A DNA stretch of 64,000 bases from Campylorhamphus procurvoides (taxonomy: Eukaryota > Chordata > Aves > Passeriformes > Dendrocolaptidae): the NCBI GenBank assembly GCA_013396655.1, contig WBMV01007712.1, positions 806,001 through 870,000 of the forward strand, in the 5' to 3' direction. The notes beneath the pieces are model-generated. The model saw only the letters and a list, made by a program, of their open reading frames with translations. It searched no databases and was not told where the DNA came from. Below, in pieces: positions 50,591 through 61,600 of the stretch. Position 1 is the stretch's first letter, and each line of letters begins with the position of its first letter. A program made the position numbers and the translations under genes.

Positions 50591-52885
50591 AGAGTGAAAA
50601 TTTTGTTGTGACCCCTTTGAATTACTGCTACATTCACTGCCTGTCGAGCAGATTAAATGAAAGGACTCATGACTACCCTTTCCCAGCAGCTGATTTTTCT
50701 CACTCTATTCCAAAGCAGAGACTGGATACAAACTAGTATGAGAAACCAAGATATCACAGAAACAGAACAGTTACATAAATACACTTCTGTATATTCTTAA
50801 AACACTTTGAAATCCATGATTGGAAGACACTGTGGTAAATACAATCTTTATAAGTGATTAAATTTTTAGAATAAGAGGAGATGACTCCTAATTCTATTCA
50901 CATCTGTAGAGAAAAGTCTCAGCTTAGCCAAGACAGATGGCAGTTTTCAGTGTCTTCTTATGGACACACTTTTCACTGTCTACACTAAAGTTCAATGCTG
51001 AGTAAGCTTTGATTTCAAACTTATGTAATCTGCTTAGGTATCTTTGTGCATTTTGAATCTGTTGACTGGATTCAACTCACCCTTATATAGTCTCTTTTAT
51101 CCACTGGCAAAACCCAAGACAGAGGAAAAAAGAACCATAGTGCTCACACTACTATTTATTGATTTCTCATTGAAGCCACTGAATCTACCCTTAACTACCA
51201 TAGTCAAACTGAAAGGACATGGAGAATTTTTTTTGTCTGAAAGTCCCCAAGAGATTCTCTTTTGTGACAATGGTAACAGTGGAGCAGGGCAGGGATTCAC
51301 CAAACTAGAGCTCCAGAACTTATTTGTTTAGTAACAAACATTTCTTTAACTCACTTTGATGGTGAATGGTTTTGGGTGATAAATATTTTACAGTATGTTT
51401 TAAGGAAAAAGTTAAAAAAAAAAAGGAAAGGTAATAGGTTGTAGATGAATAGTACAGAGGTGGGCAAGAGTGTTTTGTGTAGGACTGGAAATGAATGCAA
51501 GTCAGTTGAAAGAAGGAAATCACAGAGAAATATACGAGAGACTGAAGATCAAAGGGATCAAATGAAATTAGACATGGAAACCTTCTCATATATCACACAG
51601 TCTGCTGTCTTCATAATACAGAATTGTTCCACTTGCACTAATTACTGGTTTTCTCCTTTGCATTACGTTCACTTTGGTTCTGAAAGTATTCAACAACCAG
51701 TTTATATTTTTTAAAATTTTACAGATTCTTTTTTGATTTTTTTTAATATAACTGAAACAGCTACCATAGTACCAAGTAATGAGATTTAAAACGACCCCCT
51801 CTTCTATCAAATGCATCCCACTGCTATCAAACACAGCACCTTCCCAGAATCTCATGTACAGCGGGAGGAAAACTCCCCCTCAGACAGTACAGTTGTTGCC
51901 TCTGCTCTCCCATCGGAAAACTGACCCAAGAGTGCTCTGCTCTGGAGATTAACACCTTTGACTTATTCTTCTACTTTGTAGTTTACGTTCATTTCTTTGT
52001 TCTCATGTCAACACCGTCCTTTAGCATATAAAGCACCGTCTTATCCTTTGATAAAACAAACAAGCTTTTTCAGCTCTTCTTCTGAGATAGCACATCAATC
52101 TCCCTGGATATTTGCAAGGTCTTCCTTTACAGTTCTTGAGCAAAGGTGAGCAAAATTGCTCAAGGAATTTAAAAAGAAAAAGTCATGAAAAATCTGAAAT
52201 ACCTAACAGAGGCAGGAGAAAGACACATTAACCCAGCTACCTCTTTCTGTCAGGATTTTGACTATTCTGTACCCCTCTCTGCAAGGCCACATCAACTGTC
52301 TTCAGATCTCCAGCCTCACTGGCTGAATGCACATGTGTGCAAAGGGTTTAGGGACATCTATCTGTCTTTTCCCACCTTTATTAAGATACTTTCAGACAAT
52401 TTCTATTAATTATGGAAAAAGAGTGATTTCTGCTCTTCCTGTGATTGTTATCAGAGCAAACCCACCCTAACACAGAGTGGTCACTTAATATGCTGCTCAA
52501 AAAAGAAAAAAAAATAATTATGGGAAATATTCAAGATGACTGTGTTGCTCTTATGTATGCAGAAATCTAGCTGGCAAAGCATTTTATCCAAAAAACATTA
52601 AAAGATTACATTAGGGATATAATTTTTTAACATGGCATGACACTTCCAAAATAAAAGATTATTCGTGAACTGTGTTTTCCCCTTGGCATATTGGAATTTA
52701 TGTCTTGTAAGGGTAACACAGGAAAAATTATCATATAAATAAATGAGAAATATGTCAGAAACACAAATCTCTGAGAATCTATTAATTTACAGTGTGTTCT
52801 ACATATTTTCCTCAGCTAACAACAACAAAATGATTACTTCCAAACTATTTTATATGAAGGATTAGTGTGTCATTTCCAAGAGGTT
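50591..52885. other. AT-rich non-coding stretch, no gene seen
   Basis: Contains an A-run at about 51414-51424 and overlapping ORFs of 68-95 codons without recognisable content. Confidence 0.5.
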
Positions 52886-53022
52886 TCACAGAATCATTTA
52901 GGTTGCAATAATATCATCAAGTCTAAACATTAATCCAACACTGTCAAGCCCAATCACTAAAGCATGTCCCTAAGTGACACATCTACACGACTTTTAAATA
53001 TCTCCAGGGATGGTGACTCAAC
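52886..53022 (-). mobile_element. CR1 LINE 3' end, best preserved copy in the window
   Basis: On the plus strand TCACAGAATCATTTAGGTTG is followed by ATCATCAAGTCTAAAC, then AACACTGTCAAGCCCA, CATGTCCCTAAGTGACACAT, CTACACGACTTTTAAATA and CTCCAGGGATGGTGACTCAA. This tracks the well-known avian CR1 3' end block by block with few changes and one small deletion near 52905. Orientation is minus: the 3' terminus is at the left. The match stops abruptly after 53022, so this is a short 5'-truncated or internally deleted copy, as is usual for CR1. Confidence 0.88.
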
Positions 53023-56000
53023 ATTCATTTTAGCCTTTTTTGGTGGTAACGTCTAACACCAAAGAGGTAAATTTAATGAATTCTGTTTGGTTCGGTATGA
53101 ACAGACTTTTTTTAACTAGGCATAATCCTCCACAATTAAATACATGACACCTGAAGATCAAGTTTCACTAAAAACACCCATAGGCAATCCTTTTGGAGAT
53201 GTTAGAGTAACCCCTTTAAACAATCCCTCTGAACAAGGGATTTTTTCAACAGTTTGACTGAATAACTATATGAAGTGTTATATATAAAGTGTCCAGCCAT
53301 ACTTTCATGAAATATTTTGAGGTTAGAGTAATGAAGTGGCAAGTACAACAGAGATGAAATTTGATAGGCCATTTTTGTAGTAAACTATATCTCCATAGCT
53401 CTTTAATCAACGTCCTGGATCAATTACCACTCATTATTCTTGATCCATTGTAAGAGAACACATGACCATATATCACTCTCAATGGTCGTAACATTTTATG
53501 CTTCTTTAATATACTACCATACATATCATCTCAAGGTTAAAAAAAAGTCTTAAACATTTCTGAGAGAGATATAGCTCAGGAACTGACTTTCATTCCCATT
53601 ATTTAAGTAAAGGTATATATTGATAGATATGCTATCCACTTGGAGTACTTCATCAGATAGAAAAAAGTGGAAACGAGAACCAAATTTAGCTGCCAGCATT
53701 TGTCATCCACTGTACTCATTTTTTTTTACTCTGCATATTATTTCAACTTTTTTCTATACATGGGAACTTTTTGCAGTTTCAGACCTTTTTGACAGACTAT
53801 TCCAGTGGCAAGCACTTTACAGGAATTGGAGTGAACTGGGCTACCCTTCTAGTTTATGACATCTATTTGCACTTGGCAGGAATAAGACCATCAGCCCAGT
53901 TCACAGAACTGTGATTCATCAGACAATATATCCAACCTGGGTCATAAAACACCTCTGAGCATTAGATACAACCAGCAAAATTAGCAAAGGAGTTCTGGAA
54001 TCAGGTATCCTCTCACATTTAATCACTTTCTAGGCATGCTTCAGTCTCTACATGTAACCAAATAATAAGAAACTGTGTGTTCTGAACTCCTATTTTTTCC
54101 CTGGAACATACTTAATATCATTATAACTGATTTCTCTATCAAACTATCAAATATATGAAAAGTAGTAAGGAAAGCAGATGGTACTAATTGCGACAAGAGC
54201 CCAAATAATAAAGTAGGCAGAATATTAAGTGAGGATTTTTTGAGATCGAGAAATATATTTGAAAAGGAAACTTTCCCTCTTAGGGAAAGAGAGGAAACAA
54301 GAAAGAAAATTAAATGAGTAACAGAATGTGTAATTATATCTGGGAGTGGATGGGCTTAAGAAAGAGAAAGTTAAAGTCTCATGAACACTAATCTAGGTAA
54401 ACAGAGGCAATAAGAGAAAAGCTAGAGAAGTGAGAAAGGAAAAAGAAAAGCAGGGCTGGTATTTCTCAGCTTGGTATTCAAAGCATATGGAACTATACAC
54501 AAAAAACACAGGAAGAATTTGGGAATGCTTCCTGGCAGAACATAACAAACTACTCAGATAAATGCAAATATCTGGAAGCTTCAGACTATTAACAGATATA
54601 GTAAAAAGAAGAGTTAAGAGCTGGATACCAGTAGCAGGGAAGAGACTGGGAGAGAAAAGCCATCTGTTCGTCACTGTAACCCTGGCTGATTCTGTTTCTC
54701 CCCATTCATTTGCTTGTCACATTTTCAAGTTCTAAACTCCCATTTCACTGTAAAGTTGCAAAAATTACTGGAACACTAATATAAGCAAAGCCACCCAAAT
54801 AGACAGGCTTTGTCTGAATATTCAAAACAGTTAATGATGTTTTTCTTTTTTCGGAACACTGTACAAATAGGACATAAATTGCAATGAGCTACAATAACTT
54901 TAATACCAAGCTCATATTTAGATTTTTACTTTCCGAGCAGTGTTCACTGTATGATAATTTTAATTTCATCTGAGATACTGAAAAAAGAAATTATGGTACT
55001 GCCAAAGCAGATGGTTGCTGTAATAAATACCACAGCTGAGAGTCACAGTGAAATTCTGATCATGAGGAATACTATTAATATACAAGTTCCCTTTCTCTGT
55101 CCTTTAGGGAAGGACTGATTTCTACATGTCACAAGGTGCTGGAAACCAAACTTCAAATTTAATTTCTAAATTTACATATATATAATACATATATTAGCTT
55201 GTTTTTAAGTTTCCTATGTGAAAGCCTTACCAACCATCTAGTCAAAACACTCCTAATCTTCTAACAAAACAAATAATTAAGCCTAATAATACATAACAAA
55301 ATAGCCCAGAAGTTTTTCATTAATGCATTCAACTGAGTTTTTAATATTAAATATTTTTGATGAAATATGAACGTATTGCTAACAGAGATCAACCTACCTG
55401 TATAATTTTTAAAATGAAAGAATTATGGTAAATAAATATATAATAAATGCAAATTTAAAAAACCCTTTGTAGGACTTCTTAGAGGTATGATGCTTTCATG
55501 TCGCTAAGGGATCTCTGAATGAAAGCTACTGTTCACAGGATTTCTATGATCAGAGCAACATTTTTTTCTTCATATCACTGAGACTCCAGAACCACAGGTA
55601 CAGCATGATGGGATGAAATGTGTGTTCAGACTGAGGCACATGGCAAAAAAAGAACCACCACCTCAAAAATAAGATAGATTTATGTTCTTTCACATTCATA
55701 CTACAGCCTTATTTAAAAGAAACAAGATCAGGCTATAGAAAAATTGACAAAGAACTAGCCATGCACTCTGTACTAAAATGGTAAGTACCACTTCAGTTTG
55801 CTAAATACACCACAGTATATTTACACTATTTCAGGTAAGTTCTTCAAGCATTATGGCAACTGGAGCCTTTCTGGCTAATTGCAGGTTAAAATAAGACATT
55901 TTTCCAAGAAAAGACTCTTCACCTTGGACCAGCATTCACAAACATGACAAAGACAAACCTCACAACAAAGGGTTGAGGCCTATACAGAACTATTTATGCA

Positions 56001-57281
56001 ATACACTATCTGAAAGAACTGTCCAAAAAAAAGGGTTACTTTAGTACCAATGATCCGTCCTTAACCTCAAGGACATTTTGATGAGCTAAAAGCACCATTA
56101 ACACCATGTCTCTTAAGGTGTTCATTATGCTGCTGTACCAGAAGTTCCATTGCTGTTAGTGTAGCTGACTCAAGAAGGATCAGACAAAAATAAAGTAGCA
56201 CTGGCATCATGTGCTAGAGAGACACAACGTTACTTCTGACAGCTTAATTTTCAATATCTTACCAAGGACTCAAATTCAAAGGGTTAGGGGAAACATCTCC
56301 AAGGCTAATCTAGTCATAGGTATAGACTTTTCCTACTAAACCTCCTCCAAGCTCAGTTTAGAAAAAGGTGGATTTTTTTTCAGGAATGAAAAGTTATAAA
56401 TCCTCCATCAAAACCTGAATGGGAGTTCAAGTTATTGAGCAGACTTAGATCTCAGTTTCAGACAACAGCCATTCCCAGGGGACAAATACAGAGGCAAGGA
56501 ATTATCATAGGAAAAGCTGAGATTCAGATGTGCTTGGCACAGAGCATCAGTTACTCATCTCTACTCCGTGAGCCCAGCCAGTACAGGTGGTGAAGATCAC
56601 AGAAGGACACAAAGGCAACATTTCCCTTCTAATTCCTCTTGGAACAGAAAGCTCCCCGTGAGGGCGGAGAAGCAGAGGAATAAACTTGCTCACGCTCCTC
56701 TATGCAGCCTCTTAGTCTTGAACATGTTAAAAACAGCACATTCACATAGGTGTCAGCTAAAACAACAAAAGAAGGGTCATAAACAAAACCACAGGTAGAT
56801 GAAGTTGACAGTGACAAGAACTTGAATCAGTTCTTGTCTCAGCATTTACAAAAAGCAGCTGAAGGTCACACTCAGGAAGATTCCACTGGAGGAAAATGCA
56901 GCTTTGAAGTACCTTTAAGATAATGACACTGAGGATGGCAATTAGAACCACTATGAGCTGACAGTGCAACAGGGCCAAGTGAAGTGTACTCAAAATGCTA
57001 CAAAACATAACAATGACAGCAGCGAGCTGTCAGAAATCTCTGTCCCAACTGTCCCTAAAGAGGGAACACCAGGAGAAGCAAGATGACTAATGCTCACAAA
57101 GGTGTAAACAACCTACAGACCTAAAGGCCAACTCAAAGCACAGATGAGCTGCTGAAAACATTGATAAATCTATCCTCTACAAGATCCTGTTGAAAATCCC
57201 TGTGCCTTATTCCTCGTCCACCTGGCTGACCCTGTCTCACTACAGAGATGACTTTATTACATTTGTGTGACAGGTAGACAA
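53023..57281. other. AT-rich non-coding stretch, no gene seen
   Basis: The plus strand is purine-rich at about 54220-54670, giving a Ser/Leu/Phe-rich minus ORF (54393-54674) as a by-product. A perfect 8-bp hairpin lies at 54271-54289. The minus ORF at 56757-57008 (83 codons) begins with a strongly hydrophobic segment of about 35 residues and is unrecognised. No repeat was identified. Confidence 0.45.
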
Positions 57282-57340
57282 GGGCTGATCCAGAAGTCCA
57301 TTTTAAAGACAATGGGAAAAGTTGCACTGACTTTAATAGC
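57282..57340. mobile_element. fragment of a dispersed amniote palindromic repeat
   Basis: GGGCTGATCCAGAAGTCCAT is followed by AAAGACAATGGGAAAAGTTG and CACTGACTTTAATAG. Turtle, crocodilian and bird genomes carry many copies of a repeat built of GGGCCTGATCCAAAGCCCAT, GAAGTCAATGG and CATTGACTTCAATGGG units, and the order and spacing here fit one diverged copy. I do not give a family name because I cannot confirm it. Confidence 0.5.
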
Positions 57341-58222
57341 ATTTTCATCAAGTTCAGAAGTGATAAGCACTTTAGGAGCCTCCTAGATAATGGTTGCTTC
57401 TTAAATATAAAGTTAATGATATTTTCTGCATAGTGAAAGTGAAAGATTGTGGAAGAAAATTAAATTCTGATGTGCTTGGACTGGTTCTCTGAAATTTGAC
57501 AAGCAGCTCTGGAGCTCCAGCTTCAAGATCCTTTTTTGTACATGCTTCTGGGAAGAGCAGGTCTTGTCTACAGGACAGTTTTTAAACTTTTATTTGCTCA
57601 TGTTTTGCACCATTTACTGTTGCTACAGGTTGTCCTTACCACAGGTACTGACACTTGAACTTGTCGTTGGAGTGATCAATTTTTTCGAAAAAGGTTCCAG
57701 AATTTTAAGATTTCAACCTACTTGGGTTTTTTCTCCTTATGAAAACAAGCAAACAAAACCCAAAAACACTAACAGCCTCTCCCTGCTGCCCCCTCAAGCC
57801 ATTTGAGTGAATGCACAATATAAAAAATTCTCTTCAAAACTAAAAACATTTATTAACAATAGTACAGTTTCACTTCAAGTTTGTGCATTAGATTCTTCTG
57901 ACCAGGAACTTGCAATTTGGAATTAAAAAGAAGCTGTTAAGTTTTAAAACCACTGTGATCAGACTGATTTTCTTTTTTTAAGTCACTATTTCCTTTCACA
58001 TTGCGTATTTTAAGAAAAATTTAATTATCGTTCAATGTGCACTGCTGATAGAACTATGCTGAATAACTGAAAAGCATTTTTTTTTCCTCCTCTCACATTT
58101 TAGAATAATTGGTTTCCAGATTTAGCTGGCCTTTTTGACTGTTTAACCATAACAAAAAGGGACTGTGAGCCTTCAGTCAAAGCTTGAGGTTTCCCTTTGT
58201 CTGACTTTCCTCATTTTTGCAG
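57341..58222. other. AT-rich non-coding stretch, no gene seen
   Basis: A short A-rich CAAA-like tract lies near 57744-57770. It ends in two successive pyrimidine tracts with AG (about 58078-58104 and 58195-58222). Confidence 0.5.
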
Positions 58223-58312
58223 CACAGAAACATTTCCGAACTTTTTCCAACCAAACACGAGCACTGCAATGAGAACCGTCCCAGTTCATGTATCTGGAGA
58301 GGAAAAGGATGA
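58223..58312 (+). other. weak terminal-exon-like segment after a strong acceptor
   Basis: A pyrimidine-rich run ends TCATTTTTGCAG at 58211-58222, close to the ideal splice acceptor. One following frame is open for 29 codons to a TGA at 58310-58312, with peptide start HRNISELFPTKHEHCNEN. A second frame is open for about 15 codons. An AATAAA lies near 58352. Neither peptide is recognised, the open stretch is short, and chance is the default explanation. Confidence 0.12.
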
Positions 58313-58614
58313 GATTTCTAACATACACAGAGGTATGGAAACATCTGGAGAATAAAAATTTAAGTGAACATAAAAGAAAGGAATTAATAAAACTATTGAA
58401 AAATGTTTAGGGAGTATTTATATATTATTTGCACCCTATGAAACTGGAAATTAATTTCTTGATTTCTGTTATAAACTAAATATAAAGTTTCTGTTAAAAC
58501 TAAATATATTTTAAAATATGAGAACTTCTGGTTTCTAGACTGTGCTTAAACATTCTATTTCACATGTGAAACATATATAAAGAGATTTTCTATCAAATGT
58601 TGTTGCATTTAGGG

Positions 58615-58668
58615 GAAAAAAACCCACAAAACAAACAAAAGAAAAAAAAAAAAGAAAAACAAACCAGA
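58615..58668 (+). repeat. A-rich (CAAA)n-like tract with C run
   Basis: AAAAAAACCCACAAA at the left, CAAA units, then a long A-run broken by single G. It shares its texture with the tracts at 18.87, 37.57, 40.28 and 46.23 kb. Confidence 0.8.
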
Positions 58669-61600
58669 AACTAAGTCGTCCCTAGTTTGCAAATCTAATT
58701 CATAACACTGCAGTCAAAGAAAGATGTTAATTGCTATTGGTATAAAATTCATGACCACTAACAATATATACTATTTTGGCTGCAAGACTAAAATTCTGAA
58801 TGTGCGATCAATGACTCTTTTAATATTAAGTGATCATTTGGGATTACATTCATCAATACTAATGGTATCGTATTTAAAAGTTTAATGAGAATGCTATAAT
58901 GCATATCACATTTCTCAGTAAGACACATTATCACTGAATTTCAGATAGAGGACAGGATGAAAAATAAAACAAAAGCAAGAAAACCTCATTGTTTAAAATG
59001 GATTTTCTAAGTGTATTGAACACATGAACTGGACTGTAGGCATTTGCTTAGAGGGCTATTCTTTTAGTAATAGAAAGAATGTCTTTAAGTTAGACCTGAA
59101 ATAAGTCACTATGGAACAGGCAGATCTCTACATCATATAAAATATACATGGCATTTCAGTAACATGTTTTAACACAATGGGTCAGTCAGTTCCATGAAGT
59201 GATTTTGCTCCTCAGAAGTCATTTATTCATGGTATTTGATGTGAGCCAGCTCTTGTATTTGAGAAATCAATAAGTGTAGCAGTTGAACTAACAATGACTC
59301 ATGCTCAGGGTAAAACCTGTCAAAACTGAGAGACGTGTAAAATATTCTTTTAGTCCATATTCTTTTGGTAGCAAGGAAGGGAACTCATTTCTTGGGAGCA
59401 TGGAACAAAGAACTGTTAAAACCAGGTGGCTGCATCAGTTGACTCCAGTTGTTTGTGGGGAACTCTGGCAGATTTCAATCCAAATTAAAGCTCTGCTCTG
59501 CTCTTCCAGCCTTTAACAGCTACTAATACTGCCTCCAATTAGGACTCCTAAAAGGTCTTGCCCTGTTATTTATTCAGGCTGTCCTTAGCTGGTTTTGTTT
59601 TACAAAAACAGCCCCTTCTTTTTTTCCCATTCAGCATTGCTGACTCACATATAATTGATAAAATATCCCATCTTCTAAAAAAAACCCCAAACATTACAAT
59701 ATCACTGTATAACTAGCTTTCAGTTGTACATTATTTCTGCTAACATCATTAGTACACACAAGAGATATGTGGAATAAACAAACAAACACCTTTTAAACAC
59801 AGCACCTTTTTTGTCCATGGGCTGTGACAGACAAATTCTTCATTTACAGTGGACATTTCTGGGACATTTCCGCACTTTATCAATGCAAAAGAAAGGAAGA
59901 GAAAGGACATCATAGGGTTGGCAGTTTCCCAGCAGAAGCTGGAACTTATACTGTATAAAATAAATCGTTCCTAGACTGATGGATCTGCTGACTTAAATAG
60001 CACAATATTGCCTGTTTCTATAGCATTAGCACAGTGGGATTCCAGTCCCCATGGATTATTAAGTGATGTAGGAATACAATCACGTGAAAAACAGTTATGT
60101 TAAGACTGAGTTTCTAAAGTGCTGGATCTCAGAAACTCAGCTGGACACCAGCTAAGTCCTCCTGAAATAACAGTACTCATACTTGATAAGAATGACATTA
60201 TTATTGAAAGTAAACACTTTTTCTGTCAATAAACATCTTGTTTGAAAAACTACGTGCCCTTGAATCCATTTTTACTGAACAATAGAAGAGTACAATCTTC
60301 TTTTCTCAATACTGGCTTTGAACAAGAACTTGAAACATGAATTCTGATTTTCCAACTCTGGCAACTCTGAGCAAGCCAAAAAAACCCACATTTTATTTAC
60401 ATTAGAATTGCTTATTTTGTTTACTTATAAAAATTGAGGTAGAATAGCAGTCTTGTAAGCATAAAATGGAACAGAAAAACTCAGTAAGTTACTTGAAAAG
60501 CAGCAACACCTTGTCTCATGCGGTTCACTATGAATGATCCACATGAGTTATTTTTTTAACTGCTACACAAGGTTGAACTTGCATGTATGAATCAATATGG
60601 GAAAACATAGGAAGTTATCATAATAGAATTAAAAAACAATGGAAGTATCCTGTGACAGTTCCAACCCTGTTCTGTAGGTGATCACAGTAACACCCTGGCA
60701 GAGAGCAGTCCCATCACAAATACACCAATAATTCATACACAGTGACGCACGTATAGACAAACAATGCAAAGGATATGCAGATACTCCAGGTATAACTCTG
60801 CTACTTGTGTCTGATGAACTGAATGCAAGAACTTAGGGGACTCAACAGAGAATGTGAAGTCTGTTTATCACACAAATGCTAAACAAATATCACTGTCTAT
60901 GATTCTCACCAGAAAATACATTCTTTCTATTTTCCTTATCTTCTGTTTATGGGGACTGGTAGTTATTACATTTTGCCACATAATTTAGACAAAATCCTGG
61001 ATAGAAGTGGGACACTGTATTTACACGAATAGTCACTCCTATGGGATAATCCATTATAGGACATAGTGTCACAAAATTCATTTTGCCACGTTTTACTACA
61101 AAGCACGTCACCTCCTCAGGCAAAGACCTTGGCTTTTTATATCTTTAAAATGCCTTGCATATCTGAGGAGCTATAAAAAGTAAAGTCCAGTATATGTAAA
61201 AGACAAGCAGTATGCCAAGGTAACCTACAGCCCAGCTTTCTGTTACCACATTCTGATCTGTCCAGCTAAAACTTCAACTCAAAGTGAAACAACAGCCTTT
61301 AAAAGGGGAAAATTTGAGAAGCCATTTCCACGAATTGCTCAATATCTGATCTTCTGAGTACCCAATTTTGTCATACCTAAGAGAGGAATAAAATATATCA
61401 CAAAAATCATTTGCAAGAAAACTTCAAATTTTGGAGGTGTAACTCACTTAAAATTCCCTTCTTTTTTTTTTTTTTTCCTCACTGCCCTAAGGTTGACCAA
61501 AAATGGTCTTTTGTATTCTTGACCAGATAAAGATGGATGAGATCAAGTCTGGAGCAGACTTTTATTTACAATCTCCTAAGTTCAGGAGTATACACAGGCA

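Noticed and set aside
22595..55454. Isolated octamer motifs ATGCAAAT (22595, 38904, 49145, 54562, 55447)
   Set aside because: About four are expected by chance in a window of this composition, so single copies carry no weight.
55540..55552. TTTCTATGATCA as the end of a plus-strand CR1
   Set aside because: Upstream sequence does not follow the CR1 3' end, and the short word alone is not evidence.
56757..57008. Hydrophobic 83-codon minus ORF that could be a membrane-protein exon
   Set aside because: The upstream frame has a stop shortly before the Met, the hydrophobic run is not recognisable as a known family, and T-rich antisense strands often give such runs.
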